A stretch of DNA of 64,000 nucleotides, taken from positions 20,842 to 84,841 of the forward strand of contig CAJTZN010000011.1 of assembly GCA_910584065.1 (NCBI GenBank), in the 5' to 3' direction. A program made the position numbers and the translations under genes. The first letter of the stretch is position 1, and each line of letters begins with the position of its first letter. The notes beneath the pieces were generated by a model, which was given only the letters and a program-made list of their open reading frames with translations, was not told the origin of the DNA and ran no database searches. Positions 34,143 through 43,930 of the stretch are shown here, piece after piece. Origin of the DNA: an uncultured Eubacterium sp. Lineage in GTDB: Bacteria > Bacillota > Clostridia > Lachnospirales > Lachnospiraceae.

Positions 34143-34844
34143 CTATAATGGATTCTTCTTTGGTTTTCCTGCTCTCCTCGGATATTTCAAAGGTGTTATT
34201 TCCTTTTTACTGATTTCCAATATATATCTTTGAAAATCTGATTCATCTGCCAATTCAATCAATTGTTTGATATCACAATTCAAAAGTTTTAATGCGTTAC
34301 GAGCCTCTTCTATTTCTTCCTGCACTTTTACACTTTTATATAATAAAAGTGATCCATCCTTTTTTACAAATGGAGAACAATATTCCAATAATATGGGAAG
34401 TGCTGCTACTGCCCTGGAAATACAGAAATCATACTTTTCCCGGAAATCCTCATTTCTTCCGAAGTCTTCCGCTCGCCCGTGAACCACTGTCACATGATCC
34501 AATCCTAATTCTTCTACTACAAGTGATAAAAAATGGATTCTCTTATTCAGAGAATCCATTAATAGAAATTCAGAATCTCTCAAAATAATAGAAAGCGGTA
34601 TACCGGGAAAACCTGCACCCGTTCCAATATCAATGATCTTCTTTCCCCTAAATAGATCATTTGGATATTTTGAAAGCAATAAACAACTGTCTAAAAAATG
34701 TTTCTTAATCACCTCTTGATAATCAACAATCGTAGTCAAATTTACTTTCTGATTCCATTCTATCAAAAGTTGATAATATTTTTCAAACTGCATAAATTGC
34801 TGGTCATTGATTTCAATTGCATATTTCATAAATAATTGTTTCAT
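34143..34844 (-). CDS. rsmG: 16S rRNA (guanine527-N7)-methyltransferase
   Basis: Methylates G527 of 16S rRNA with SAM; loss confers low-level streptomycin resistance in several bacteria. The 233-residue protein matches RsmG/GidB: KYYQLLIEWNQKVNLTTI, HFLDSCLL, the SAM site KIIDIGTGAGFPGIPLSI (about 70-87), and the FCISRAVAALPILLEYC segment. GGAGG site 8 bp before the ATG. It stands between parS sites and follows mnmG by 110 bp, the usual mnmE-mnmG-rsmG-parA order. Confidence 0.95.
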   Translation of the reverse strand: MKQLFMKYAIEINDQQFMQFEKYYQLLIEWNQKVNLTTIVDYQEVIKKHFLDSCLLLSKYPNDLFRGKKIIDIGTGAGFPGIPLSIILRDSEFLLMDSLNKRIHFLSLVVEELGLDHVTVVHGRAEDFGRNEDFREKYDFCISRAVAALPILLEYCSPFVKKDGSLLLYKSVKVQEEIEEARNALKLLNCDIKQLIELADESDFQRYILEISKKEITPLKYPRRAGKPKKNPL

Positions 34845-34949
34845 TTTTTTCCTCCATGCGTATATAAACTCGCAAAGTAAAAAATATATTTTTCACTCTT
34901 TCTTCCATACACCATATTCAATTAATATAAAAAGCGAAATTATGTGAAA

Positions 34950-34965
34950 TGTTTCACGTGAAACA
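34950..34965. other. parS site 2, overlapping the mnmG stop codon
   Basis: TGTTTCACGTGAAACA, perfect parS. Read on the minus strand as TGT-TTC-ACG-TGA it encodes the last residues of MnmG (Cys-Phe-Thr) and its stop codon. Confidence 0.95.
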
Positions 34966-36840
34966 TCCCTGTAAATACACAAGCAAAACCGATATATCTG
35001 CCGGAGAAACGCCAGAAATTCTCGCCGCCTGTCCCACCGATTCAGGACGTATGTCAGACAATTTCTGAACGGCCTCTTTTCTTAAACTATTGATTTTTGT
35101 ATAATCAATATCTTTTGGTATTCGACGACGCTCCAGTTTTTTAAACTGCTTCACCTGTTTCCACTGACGCTCAATATATCCTTCATATTTTATATTGATA
35201 TTTACCTGTTCACAAACATCTTCTGGCAGACTCTTTCTGGCTTCATCAATTGACGAAATCTTATCATAATCCAATTCCGGTCTGCGAATCAATTCTGCCA
35301 GTGTGATTCCTGACTGTAACGGAGTGCTCTCATATTGTTTTAGTAATTTCTGCACTTTTTCTGTTCCGCCCACCGATGTACTTTTAATACGGTCAATTTC
35401 TTCTTCGATCAATCTCTGCTTTTCCATTAACCTCTCGTATCTTTCTTCCTCAATCAACCCAATCTCGTAACCGAGTGGAGTGAGCCGCAAATCAGCATTA
35501 TCCTGCCGAAGCAATAAACGATATTCCGCGCGTGAAGTCATCATCCGATATGGCTCGTTCGTTCCTTTTGTAACAAGATCATCAATCAGCACACCGATAT
35601 ATGCTTGTGAACGATCAAGGATCAAAGGCTCTTTTCCCCGCATCTTTCTTGCTGCATTGATTCCAGCCATCAATCCCTGCGCTGCTGCTTCCTCATATCC
35701 TGAACTGCCATTTGCCTGACCCGCACTATATAACCCTTCTATTTTTTTTAATTCTAAAGTAGGTTTACACTCCAAAGAATCAATACAATCATACTCGATT
35801 GCATAAGCATTTCTGACAATGCGGGCCTGTTCCAATCCCGGTACGGAATGATACATATCTGCCTGCACATCTTCAGGAAGTGAACTGGACATTCCGCCTA
35901 TGTATACTTCCGATGTGTATAAACCTTCTGGCTCGATAAATACCTGATGTCTGTTCTTATCAGAAAAGCGAACGACCTTATCCTCAATCGAAGGACAATA
36001 CCGGGGCCCCGTCCCTTTTATCACACCGGAATAAAGAGGTGATCGGTCCAGATTATTCCGTATGATTTCATGTGTTCCTTCATTTGTATAAGTAAGCCAG
36101 CACTTGATCTGTTCTCGGCTCAGATCCTCCGCCCGATTTGTAAAAGAAAAGGGAACGATCTTTTCATCTCCGTACTGTGGTTCCATTTTAGAATAATCTA
36201 CTGTATTCCCATCAATCCTCGCGGGCGTCCCTGTTTTAAACCTTCGAATGCTGATACCATGCTGTTCCAAACTATCCGAAAGATGATTTGCCGCCATCAG
36301 ACCATTCGGCCCGGTAAAAGTAGAAACATCTCCGGTAATACATTTTGCCTTTAAATACGTACCAGTACAAAGAATACATACGCTGCATTCATAGACGGCG
36401 CCGGTATACGTTTTGACTGCTTCTATTTTTCCATTATCAATAATAAGTTCCGTTACCTCACCCTGCTTCACCGTTATGTTACCATTATTTTCCAATTTTT
36501 GTCGCATCAAATCACTATACGCTTTTTTATCTGCCTGCGCCCGAAGTGAATGTACAGCAGGTCCTTTTGACTTGTTCAGCATCTTACTTTGAATAAAAGT
36601 GGAATCGATGTTTTTACCCATCTCACCCCCCAGCGCATCAATTTCTTTTACTAAATGACCTTTTGACGAACCGCCAATATTGGGATTACAGGGCATGAGC
36701 GCGATACTGTCTACACTCACGGTAAAAATAATAGTTTGAAAACCAAGCCGTGCCAGAGCCAGCGCAGCTTCACATCCGGCATGACCCGCACCTACGACTA
36801 CCGCATCATATCGTTCCCTCAATTCTCTCTGCAAACTCAT
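34954..36840 (-). CDS. mnmG: tRNA uridine-5-carboxymethylaminomethyl modification enzyme MnmG
   Basis: FAD enzyme that with MnmE installs the (carboxymethyl)aminomethyl group on U34 of several tRNAs. The 628-residue protein has the FAD-binding start [22 protein letters not shown] (about 12-33), [61 protein letters not shown] and the C-terminal helical tail. A gap of about 70 bp separates it from mnmE. The final codons double as parS site 2. Confidence 0.96.
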   Translation of the reverse strand: MSLQRELRERYDAVVVGAGHAGCEAALALARLGFQTIIFTVSVDSIALMPCNPNIGGSSKGHLVKEIDALGGEMGKNIDSTFIQSKMLNKSKGPAVHSLRAQADKKAYSDLMRQKLENNGNITVKQGEVTELIIDNGKIEAVKTYTGAVYECSVCILCTGTYLKAKCITGDVSTFTGPNGLMAANHLSDSLEQHGISIRRFKTGTPARIDGNTVDYSKMEPQYGDEKIVPFSFTNRAEDLSREQIKCWLTYTNEGTHEIIRNNLDRSPLYSGVIKGTGPRYCPSIEDKVVRFSDKNRHQVFIEPEGLYTSEVYIGGMSSSLPEDVQADMYHSVPGLEQARIVRNAYAIEYDCIDSLECKPTLELKKIEGLYSAGQANGSSGYEEAAAQGLMAGINAARKMRGKEPLILDRSQAYIGVLIDDLVTKGTNEPYRMMTSRAEYRLLLRQDNADLRLTPLGYEIGLIEEERYERLMEKQRLIEEEIDRIKSTSVGGTEKVQKLLKQYESTPLQSGITLAELIRRPELDYDKISSIDEARKSLPEDVCEQVNINIKYEGYIERQWKQVKQFKKLERRRIPKDIDYTKINSLRKEAVQKLSDIRPESVGQAARISGVSPADISVLLVYLQGCFT

Positions 36841-36911
36841 CTTCCTTTTCCCCTTATCATCTTCTTCTATCTTTTACTTACATGTTCCAAAACATGATCC
36901 CAAATTTACAG

Positions 36912-38348
36912 TTATTTTCCCATACAAAATTTCCGGAAAATCGTATCGGCTAATTCATCATCCAAACTCTCCCCAATCATAGTGCCCAGACTTTCATACG
37001 CACTCATCAGATCAATCGTATAAAAATCTTCTCCCATATCCAGATCCAAACTTTCCTTAACATTTTTTAAACTGTCATAACTTGAAACAACTGCCTGTTT
37101 CTGTCTTTCATTGGAAATATAAATTTCGTCATTAAACGAAAGATGATCCAAATAAAACTGCTCCTTGATATACTGCTCCAGCTCGTCTTTTCCGCTACCG
37201 GTCAGTGCAGAAAAAGAAATCACTTTTTTATCCGTATATTTTTTAATATCCTCTTCCTGAACTTTCACATGAAGATCATTTTTATTCAGGAGAACGACAC
37301 TATTCATCTCAGATATATCCAACAGTAAATTTTTATCTGCTTCCGTTAATTCACTACTTCCATCAATGATCAAAATGCAAAAATCGGCCCTCTCCAAATT
37401 CTCCTTCGCGCGCTCAATGCCAATTTTTTCCACCGGGTCGTCGGTATCGTGGATACCAGCCGTATCGATCAGATGAAGAAGCAGATCCCCCAGACGTACA
37501 TCTTCCTCCAGCGTATCGCGGGTCGTACCGGGAACATTAGTTACAATCGCACGATCAGTCCCCAGTATGGCGTTCAGAAAAGAAGACTTCCCGACATTCG
37601 GTTTTCCTATGATCACGGTTTGGACTCCCTGCCGGATCAAGCGTCCATTCCGGTAATTTTCTATCATCTTCTTTAATTCCGACATAGCGTATAAAATATT
37701 TTGTTCAAACTTCTCCCGGAATCCATCCATACTCAGATGTTCCGGATCATCCAATGCCGCCTCGATAAATGCCACGTCATCCAGAATCATGCTGCGAATT
37801 TCTTTCACCTTATATTTGATGATCCCATTTAACTGACTGACCGAACTCTCCAGCGCGTATCTGCTCTTCGACTCGATCAGATCCATCACCGCTTCCGCCT
37901 GGGAGAGATCAATCCTTCCATTTAAAAAAGCGCGTTTCGTAAATTCACCCGGCTCCGCCATACGAATTCCGTTTGATAAAAGAAGATCAAGGATTTCCTG
38001 GCAGACAAGAGCGCTGCCATGGCACTGGATTTCAACCACATCTTCTCTCGTATAGCTGTTTGGTTCCCGCATGATCAGAACAAGAACCTCATCGATCACC
38101 TTTCCTGACCCTTCAGCCAAATATGCGTCATCCGTCAAATGTGACTTATCTCCCACACGCCTCTTATCAACCACATGACCATAATGAACCGTATGACTCC
38201 CAAACTCCGACAATTTCTTCGATGAAAATGACAAGATACCTTCTGTCTTTTCTACCGCCTCTTTTCCGCTGATCCGGATAATACTCACGCCTCCGCCGGT
38301 GGAAGCTGTAGCGATCGCAGCGATCGTATCAGATTGAGACTGAAACAT
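36912..38348 (-). CDS. mnmE: tRNA modification GTPase MnmE
   Basis: Partner of MnmG; uses GTP and 5-formyl-THF for U34 modification. The 478-residue protein has the N-terminal THF domain (SDTIAAIATASTGGGVSIIRISG), a helical domain, the inserted G domain (about 220-375) with G1 GKPNVGKSS, G3 DTAGI and G4 NKND, and the C-terminal catalytic FCMGK (C-x-G-K) ending the protein. Start set at ATG 38348 (MFQSQSD) with AAGGGG 10 bp upstream; an in-frame TTG 6 bp earlier is too close to that site. Confidence 0.95.
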   Translation of the reverse strand: MFQSQSDTIAAIATASTGGGVSIIRISGKEAVEKTEGILSFSSKKLSEFGSHTVHYGHVVDKRRVGDKSHLTDDAYLAEGSGKVIDEVLVLIMREPNSYTREDVVEIQCHGSALVCQEILDLLLSNGIRMAEPGEFTKRAFLNGRIDLSQAEAVMDLIESKSRYALESSVSQLNGIIKYKVKEIRSMILDDVAFIEAALDDPEHLSMDGFREKFEQNILYAMSELKKMIENYRNGRLIRQGVQTVIIGKPNVGKSSFLNAILGTDRAIVTNVPGTTRDTLEEDVRLGDLLLHLIDTAGIHDTDDPVEKIGIERAKENLERADFCILIIDGSSELTEADKNLLLDISEMNSVVLLNKNDLHVKVQEEDIKKYTDKKVISFSALTGSGKDELEQYIKEQFYLDHLSFNDEIYISNERQKQAVVSSYDSLKNVKESLDLDMGEDFYTIDLMSAYESLGTMIGESLDDELADTIFRKFCMGK

Positions 38349-38386
38349 ACGCAAGATTCCCCTTTTACATAAAAATTAAAATGGCT

Positions 38387-38412
38387 AAAAGGCTGAATCC
38401 GCAGATTCAGCC
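38387..38412 (-). terminator. Stem-loop between jag and mnmE
   Basis: GGCTGAATC / GATTCAGCC (38391-38412) with a 4-nt loop followed, in the minus direction, by TTTT. Probably a partial terminator that lowers mnmE-mnmG expression relative to rpmH-jag. Confidence 0.6.
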
Positions 38413-38427
38413 TCAAAAGTCATAGAT

Positions 38428-39189
38428 TCAATCTTCATTTTCCTTATAGGAATGATTCCGTCCATTCCCACGATTGTAATTTTTGTTATAAGACTTCCGT
38501 CTATTATTATTGTTATAATTCTTTTTCCGGTAATTATTGTATTTCCGCGGCATATCCGCATATTCCTTTGATACGGTCACAACCACTTTCCGGAACGGCT
38601 CCTCTCCTTCACTATAAGTTTCCACATATTTATCATTCTGCAGTGTGGAGTGGATGATCCGCCTCTCATATGGATTCATTGGTTCCAGATACGCCGGTTT
38701 ATGCGTCTTCTTAACCTTGCTCGCTATATTTTTCGCCAGATTTTCAATCGTCTCACGTCTTCGCTGACGGTAATTTTCCGTGTCCATCTTAATCTTCACG
38801 TAATTCTCGATATCTTTATTTGCCACCAATGACGTTAAGTATTGGATCGAATCAAGCGTCTGTCCTCTCTTACCGATCAGAACGCCCATCTCTTCACCCT
38901 TCAATTCAATGTCGATCACGCTCTCTTCTTCATTGTACTCCATCACAACTTCAACATGGATACCCATATGAAGAAATAGTTTATCCAAAAAATTCTTTAC
39001 GACTTCATCTACACTTTCCTTTTTACAAACCCGAATCCTCGCGGGCTTGCTAAACATCCCGAGAAATCCGCTGCTCTCTTTTTCAAGTACTTCATACTCC
39101 ACCTGATCGCTCGTTGCTTCCAGTTTTATCAACGCCTCTGTCAAGGCTTCATCAACCGTTTTTGCAGTAAACTCAAGCCAATTTGACAT
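38428..39189 (-). CDS. jag: RNA-binding protein Jag (KhpB, SpoIIIJ-associated)
   Basis: RNA-binding protein linked to cell elongation and sRNA binding, usually encoded next to yidC. The 253-residue protein has the Jag_N domain (about 1-50, ending ESSGFLGMFSKPARI), a KH-like domain with VLIGKRGQTLDSIQYLTSL (about 105-123) and an R3H domain with RRRETIENLAKNIASKV and NPYERRIIHSTLQ. The last 35 residues are an unusual Asn/Arg/Lys/Tyr-rich tail (KKNYNNNNRRKSYNKNYN), probably disordered and RNA-binding. Confidence 0.94.
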   Translation of the reverse strand: MSNWLEFTAKTVDEALTEALIKLEATSDQVEYEVLEKESSGFLGMFSKPARIRVCKKESVDEVVKNFLDKLFLHMGIHVEVVMEYNEEESVIDIELKGEEMGVLIGKRGQTLDSIQYLTSLVANKDIENYVKIKMDTENYRQRRRETIENLAKNIASKVKKTHKPAYLEPMNPYERRIIHSTLQNDKYVETYSEGEEPFRKVVVTVSKEYADMPRKYNNYRKKNYNNNNRRKSYNKNYNRGNGRNHSYKENED

Positions 39190-39220
39190 ATTAATTCCTC
39201 CATTCTGTCAACACAGTACT

Positions 39221-40219
39221 TCAATATTTGTCTTTACCATTCTTTTTTCCTGATAACATGTGGGCATACCCAGCGATACTACCCGGCTCGATGTCCTTAT
39301 TTACCTCAAGGTTCCTCGAAGAATCCTGATTCTTTGAATTTTGATTGCTCGCAGATGAACGATTCTGATAACTCGACGCGGTCTTGATCGAGCTCGTCCT
39401 CTGTTTGGAGTACATCTCCATCTGCTTATTCCGCTCCTCTAACTTCTTATTCTTTTTCAACGCCTTATCTTTATTCATCTCGATCAGCTCATCGAGAGAA
39501 ATCTTATCCACATGCCGATTGATAAAATATGCCTGTATGATCCGGTAAATAGAACTGATGATCCAATAAATACCAATACCGATATTCAGCGTCAAACAGA
39601 AAAATCCTGACATGAACGGCATAAAATAATTCATCATTTTCATACTGGACGCCATCGAATCTTCCTGTTTGTTTTTGTTATCGGTCTTCATCTGGAGCAT
39701 TTTTGTATTGATGAACTGAAATACAACGGCCAGAGCCGGAACAAGATAAGCGAATTTCGTCACTTTGGCGTACTCAGACGGCGTCTGCGATACGTCAAGT
39801 CCGAGAAACATATTCGCGCCTTCCTGTGCCAGCGAGGGAACATACTTATCAATCTCGCGGATCACTGCGTACAAAACGAGTAATATCGGCATAGAAATAA
39901 GCAGCGGCAGACATCCGCCAAATGGACTGACTCCATATTTGGCATAAACAGCCTGTGTCTCCGCGTTCATTTTCATCGCTGATTCGTTATCTTTTTTCCC
40001 TTTATATTTAGCCTGAATATCCTGTATTTCGGGGTTGATCTTACTCATCAAGCGCGATGATTTCTGCTGTTTCGTATTCAAAGGAATCATCAGCGTGTAA
40101 ATAATGATGGTAAACAAAATAATACACAAACCGATATTATGGATTCCGAATACATGAAAAACAGCCCAGTCAATGCCCTGCATGATCCAGCCAAATAGTG
40201 TATACAGCCAATCTAACAA
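39221..40219 (-). CDS. yidC: Membrane protein insertase YidC/Oxa1 family
   Basis: Inserts and folds membrane proteins with or without SecYEG. The 332-residue protein has the Gram-positive form: TM1 near the N-terminus, then NIGLCIILFTIIIYTLMIPL, the cytoplasmic hairpin KSSRLMSKINPEIQDIQAKYKGK, SPFGGCLPLLISMPILLVLY, and further TMs, followed by a basic Ser/Asn/Gln-rich tail. I choose a TTG start at 40219 (TTG-TTA-GAT-TGG), because GGAGG lies 8 bp upstream within the only longer reading frame, which would begin on that site. No lipobox signal is seen, unlike SpoIIIJ of Bacillus. Confidence 0.92.
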   Translation of the reverse strand: MLDWLYTLFGWIMQGIDWAVFHVFGIHNIGLCIILFTIIIYTLMIPLNTKQQKSSRLMSKINPEIQDIQAKYKGKKDNESAMKMNAETQAVYAKYGVSPFGGCLPLLISMPILLVLYAVIREIDKYVPSLAQEGANMFLGLDVSQTPSEYAKVTKFAYLVPALAVVFQFINTKMLQMKTDNKNKQEDSMASSMKMMNYFMPFMSGFFCLTLNIGIGIYWIISSIYRIIQAYFINRHVDKISLDELIEMNKDKALKKNKKLEERNKQMEMYSKQRTSSIKTASSYQNRSSASNQNSKNQDSSRNLEVNKDIEPGSIAGYAHMLSGKKNGKDKY

Positions 40220-40294
40220 TAATTTTACCTCCAATTTTTTACCAGAATACGTGGTTCAAAATGAAATATGAAAATATCCATGCCTTACAAAAAA

Positions 40295-40507
40295 TCATGG
40301 TACCGGATCATACCCTCCCTTATGGAATGGATGACACCGCAAAATTCTTTTCATAGCTAAAAAACCACCTTTTCCTGCACCATATTTCGTTATCGCCTGA
40401 ACAGCATATTCAGAACAACAAGGTGTATAAATGCAGGTTGGCGTTCTTTTCAGCGGAGAAATGAATTTCTGATATATTTTCAATAAAAATAAAAAAACTC
40501 TTTTCAT
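40295..40507 (-). CDS. yidD: Membrane protein insertion efficiency factor YidD
   Basis: Small amphipathic protein thought to assist YidC. The 70-residue product (start ATG 40507, overlapping the rnpA stop as ATGA) has the family motifs [23 protein letters not shown] and [17 protein letters not shown], with the three conserved cysteines visible in the first and last blocks. The overlap implies translational coupling to rnpA. Confidence 0.95.
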   Translation of the reverse strand: MKRVFLFLLKIYQKFISPLKRTPTCIYTPCCSEYAVQAITKYGAGKGGFLAMKRILRCHPFHKGGYDPVP

Positions 40508-40833
40508 TTTAATATTCCATGTAATTTGCACAAATGGCACACTGCACTGTCAATTTCTGCAAAACTCCTGCCCTTTGCAGTATTTCTGGCAACAATAATG
40601 ATACTGTGACCTGTCGTTAAACGTACGTCATTTTTCCGAACAGACTCTCTTAATAATCTGGTGACCCGGTGACGTACGACGCTATTGCCAACTTTCTTAC
40701 TAACAGAAAATCCATAGCGATTGGGACCGCTCTCCCGCTCTGACAAAACCATCACCAGATATTTGTTCGCTTTCGATCTACCGGATCTGTAAACCTTTTG
40801 AAACTCCAAATTATTTCCTAATTTTTCAAACAC
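40504..40833 (-). CDS. rnpA: Ribonuclease P protein component
   Basis: Protein subunit of RNase P, which matures the 5' ends of tRNAs. The family signature is seen in [43 protein letters not shown] (the RNR-like motif with K-K-x-G-N-S-V-x-R-N/H-R) and [17 protein letters not shown] strands. I place the start at GTG 40833 ([14 protein letters not shown]), 9 bp after GAGG; the longer open frame to 40887 extends through the rpmH-rnpA hairpin and is unlikely. This gives 109 residues, normal for the family. Confidence 0.93.
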   Translation of the reverse strand: MFEKLGNNLEFQKVYRSGRSKANKYLVMVLSERESGPNRYGFSVSKKVGNSVVRHRVTRLLRESVRKNDVRLTTGHSIIIVARNTAKGRSFAEIDSAVCHLCKLHGILK

Positions 40834-40854
40834 TGTTTCAAACCTCACAAGAGA

Positions 40855-40885
40855 AGAAAAAGCCACACATTTTATGTGACTTTGC
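40855..40885 (-). terminator. Hairpin between rpmH and rnpA
   Basis: On the minus strand AGTCACA-TAAAA-TGTGTGGCT is followed by TTTTT. A short intercistronic stem-loop that probably terminates much of the rpmH transcript, a common arrangement given the higher need for L34. Confidence 0.6.
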
Positions 40886-40897
40886 ACAATACCTCGC

Positions 40898-41032
40898 TTA
40901 TGCAGATAATCTTTTTCTTCCTTTTGCTCTTCTCCTGGAAATTACTTTCCTGCCATTCGAAGTCCTCATTCTCTTACGAAAACCGTGAACCCTCGCTCTC
41001 GACTTCTTTTTCGGCTGATATGTCATTTTCAT
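40898..41032 (-). CDS. rpmH: 50S ribosomal protein L34
   Basis: The 44-residue protein is L34: [20 protein letters not shown] start, then [19 protein letters not shown] and ending KRLSA. GGAGG lies 9 bp before the ATG. It is the first gene of the minus-strand rpmH-rnpA-yidD-yidC-jag operon and is divergent from dnaA, the usual origin-side arrangement in Bacillota. Confidence 0.97.
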   Translation of the reverse strand: MKMTYQPKKKSRARVHGFRKRMRTSNGRKVISRRRAKGRKRLSA

Positions 41033-41082
41033 CTCGCTGCACCTCCTTTGATTTCCAAACTACTACGAACCAATCAAGCCTA

Positions 41083-41111
41083 ATTATAGTATTGAATTGG
41101 AAAATAGTCAA
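41083..41111 (-). promoter_or_regulatory. rpmH: rpmH promoter
   Basis: Minus strand TTGACT (41106-41111), 17-bp spacer, TATAAT (41083-41088): near-perfect vegetative promoter, as expected for a ribosomal-protein gene. Confidence 0.88.
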
Positions 41112-41125
41112 GCAAATATTAAAAG

Positions 41126-41139
41126 AAAATTGCAATTTT
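41126..41139. promoter_or_regulatory. 14-bp palindrome between rpmH and dnaA promoters
   Basis: AAAATTGCAATTTT is a perfect palindrome located 13 bp upstream of the dnaA -35 box and 15 bp upstream of the rpmH -35 box. It is placed to affect both promoters; the binding protein is unknown, and an AT-rich palindrome can arise by chance. Confidence 0.4.
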
Positions 41140-41151
41140 GCAAATAGACCA

Positions 41152-41180
41152 TTGAAAAAACTATCATTTTGAGGTAAAAT
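41152..41180 (+). promoter_or_regulatory. dnaA: dnaA promoter
   Basis: TTGAAA (41152-41157), 17-bp spacer, TAAAAT (41175-41180). I find no DnaA box between rpmH and dnaA. Confidence 0.75.
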
Positions 41181-41235
41181 ATAGTCGTACGTTTATACCC
41201 TTATTTCATTTTTTATTAGTTAGGCAGGTTTTTTT

Positions 41236-42591
41236 ATGGAAAACATGATAAAAGCCAAATGGAACGACATTATCACGCATCTGATGGAAGAAAGTTCGAT
41301 CACTGGACCGGCCATCCGGACCTTTATTGAACCATTGCAGATTTTTTCCTACGATGACGGCGTCGTAACGTTTGAAATAGATAAAGAAACGCAGGGAGAT
41401 TGTAAGAAGATCCTCGAATCCAAATACAATGTCCACATCAAAGTAGCGATCGAAGTTATCACTGGAGAAAAAGTTGACATTAAATATATTTATCAGGCAG
41501 AAGCAGTTCCTACCTATATAAAGGAAGAAAACCTGACCGACAAATATCCGTACCTGAAATCCGGTCATTCCTTTGATACTTTTGTGACGAGCAGGAGCAA
41601 TTCAATGGCGCACGCGGCGGCTGTCGCTGTAGCGGAAGCTCCCACTTCGCAAATATACAATCCTTTATTTTTATACAGTGATTCCGGTTTGGGCAAAACG
41701 CACCTGATGCACTCGATCGCCAGACACATCATCGAGCACCATGCGGAATTAAACGTACTTTACACAACAAGTGAAGACTTCACGAACCAGGTGATCGAGG
41801 CCATCCGTACAAACAAGAAAAAAGGGGATACCGCCGCGACCACCAATCTGCGCAAAAAGTTCCGTAACGTAGATGTGCTGCTGATCGATGATATCCAGTT
41901 CATCATTGGCAAGGAGTCCACGCAGATTGAGTTTTTTAACACATTTGAAGCGCTTTACCAGGCAAACAAGCAGATCGTCATTTCCAGTGATAAACCGCCG
42001 CGGGACATGGACCAGCTCGACGAGCGGTACCGCTCCCGTTTCAACTCCGGACTGCCAGTTGACATACAGCCCCCGGACTACGAAACGAGCATGGCCATCC
42101 TGAAAAATTATCAGGAAAATGAAACGGTTAAACTGGATGATACGATTTTAAGTTACATAGCTACCAATATCCGGTCCAACATCCGTGATCTCGAAGGCGC
42201 CTACAAAAAAGTAATTTTCCTTTCCAAACTGACACATCAGGAAATTACGCTCACGTTGGCAGAAGAGGCGCTTAAAGATATTATTAAACCAGACGATTCA
42301 CGGGAAATTTCGGTTGACTTTATCGTTCAGATCGTGACCGATCATTTCAATTTAGCAGAAGATGCCATCATTTCGAAGAGAAGACAAAACAGCGTCGTCC
42401 TTCCCAGACAGATCTGTATGTATCTCTGCAAGGAATTAACAGACATGTCCACAACCGATATTGGAGCAAAGCTCGGAAACAGGGATCATTCGACAGTTAT
42501 CCACGGTTGTGCTAAAATTGAGGAAAAACTTAAAGTTGATAACAGCCTTCAAAATACGATCCAGGTGCTGAAGAAAAAAATCAATCCCTGA
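41236..42591 (+). CDS. dnaA: Chromosomal replication initiator DnaA
   Basis: AAA+ initiator that binds TTATCCACA boxes and melts the origin. The 451-residue protein has domain I (about 1-85), a short linker, the ATPase domain with Walker A DSGLGKTH (about 155-162) and Walker B VLLIDDIQFI, the box VII arginine in ERYRSRFNSGL, and domain IV with the DNA-binding helices QNSVVLPRQICMYLCKEL and the signature GNRDHSTVIHGCAKI. The dnaA-dnaN gap (190 bp) also lacks clusters of DnaA boxes; only one near-match lies inside the coding region at the DHSTVIHG codons. Confidence 0.97.
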   Translation: MENMIKAKWNDIITHLMEESSITGPAIRTFIEPLQIFSYDDGVVTFEIDKETQGDCKKILESKYNVHIKVAIEVITGEKVDIKYIYQAEAVPTYIKEENLTDKYPYLKSGHSFDTFVTSRSNSMAHAAAVAVAEAPTSQIYNPLFLYSDSGLGKTHLMHSIARHIIEHHAELNVLYTTSEDFTNQVIEAIRTNKKKGDTAATTNLRKKFRNVDVLLIDDIQFIIGKESTQIEFFNTFEALYQANKQIVISSDKPPRDMDQLDERYRSRFNSGLPVDIQPPDYETSMAILKNYQENETVKLDDTILSYIATNIRSNIRDLEGAYKKVIFLSKLTHQEITLTLAEEALKDIIKPDDSREISVDFIVQIVTDHFNLAEDAIISKRRQNSVVLPRQICMYLCKELTDMSTTDIGAKLGNRDHSTVIHGCAKIEEKLKVDNSLQNTIQVLKKKINP

Positions 42592-42781
42592 TCACAGACA
42601 GACGGCGTTTGATCATCAACACGTTTTCCTGATCAAATACAGAGATTATCCTTTGGTTAAATATGCCGGATTTAAGGGTTTACGTTTACTTTAAACAAAT
42701 GAACCTCCCTTAATACTACATATTACTAAAATTTAAAGATATATTTATTATAATTTCAACTGGAAAGGGGTTACCAACATT

Positions 42782-43882
42782 ATGAAGTTCAAATGCAGCA
42801 AAGCGAACATGAACGATGCCATCAATATTGTCCTAAAAGCGGTACCTAGCAAAACGACAATGCCTATTTTGGAATGTGTGGTAATAGAAGGAAGAGAAGA
42901 TGAACTGGTTCTGACGACAAACAATATGTCGATGGGCATTGAAACACGGCTGAACGCCCAGATTGAAGAAGAAGGGATCATTCTGGTAAACGCGAAAATG
43001 ATCTCGGATATTATCCGTAAACTGCCGGATCAGGACATTTATTTTGAATCCGATGACAGGGAAAATATCCTTTTGTTCTGCGGCAAAGCTAAATTTAACC
43101 TTTCCGGAAAAGATCACGAAGAGTTCCCGATGCTTCCGGAAATTGAGAGATCAAAGAAGATCGTGATCTCCCAGTTTACGCTGCGGGAAATGATCCGACA
43201 GACTATTTTTTCTATTTCAAATAACGAAAATAATAAGATCCTTACGGGTGAACTTTTTGAGATCAATGGGGATGAATTTAAGATCGCCTCGTTGGACCTG
43301 CACCGTGTTTCCATCCGGAAAATGCAGCTGAAGGAAAGTTTTGATAATGTGAAGGTTGTCATTCCGGGAAAGACGCTTGGTGAAGTGAGTAAAATCTGTA
43401 CAGGCGGCATAGAAGACGAGGTAGAGATCTACTTTTCGAAAAATCATGTGCTATTCCAATACGATAAGACGATTATCATTTCCAGGCTGATCGAGGGGAA
43501 TTTTTATAACATCAATCAAATGCTGACGAATGATTATGAGACAAAAGTTGTCGTCAATAAAAAAGAACTTTTGGACTGTATCGACCGCGCCACCCTTCTG
43601 CTGCGCGAGGCGGAGAACAAACCGGTCATCATGAACATAAAGAACGATGAAATTAAGATGGAGATGAATACGAAGATTGGTTCGATGGATGAAAATGTCA
43701 GCATCGAAAAAGAAGGGAAAGATCTGCGGATTGCTTTTGATCCCAAATTTATTATTGATGTGCTGCGGGTGATCGATGAAGAGCAGGTGAGTTTGTACCT
43801 GTTTAATTCAAAGGCGCCTTGTTTCATACGGGACGACAATTCGTACATATATCTGATCCTTCCGGTGAACCTGATTGATTGA
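42782..43882 (+). CDS. dnaN: DNA polymerase III beta sliding clamp
   Basis: Ring-shaped processivity clamp. The 366-residue protein shows the three-domain organisation with MKFKCSKANMNDAINIVLKAV start, NKKELLDCIDRATLL at the start of the third domain, and the C-terminal YIYLILPVNLID ending typical of the beta clamp (canonical MPMRL is divergent in Clostridia). AAGGGG precedes the ATG; a -10-like TATAAT at 42749-42754 may give it its own promoter in the 190-bp dnaA-dnaN gap. Confidence 0.96.
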   Translation: MKFKCSKANMNDAINIVLKAVPSKTTMPILECVVIEGREDELVLTTNNMSMGIETRLNAQIEEEGIILVNAKMISDIIRKLPDQDIYFESDDRENILLFCGKAKFNLSGKDHEEFPMLPEIERSKKIVISQFTLREMIRQTIFSISNNENNKILTGELFEINGDEFKIASLDLHRVSIRKMQLKESFDNVKVVIPGKTLGEVSKICTGGIEDEVEIYFSKNHVLFQYDKTIIISRLIEGNFYNINQMLTNDYETKVVVNKKELLDCIDRATLLLREAENKPVIMNIKNDEIKMEMNTKIGSMDENVSIEKEGKDLRIAFDPKFIIDVLRVIDEEQVSLYLFNSKAPCFIRDDNSYIYLILPVNLID

Positions 43883-43896
43883 TATCGTGGTCAGAT

Positions 43897-43930
43897 ATGC
43901 TAGAAAAGCGGCAGAAATGAGGAATCGAAG
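43897..43930 (+). promoter_or_regulatory. Recurring 5' leader motif, copy C (no hairpin)
   Basis: ATGCTAGAAAAGC directly followed by GGCAGAAATGAGGAAT and then the S4-gene start. It is the short form of the leader seen before gyrB and the 3923 lipoprotein gene. Confidence 0.5.

Noticed and set aside
41033..41235. Classical oriC DnaA boxes upstream of dnaA
   Set aside because: No sequence within one mismatch of TTATCCACA was found in the rpmH-dnaA gap; recorded because absence is informative.
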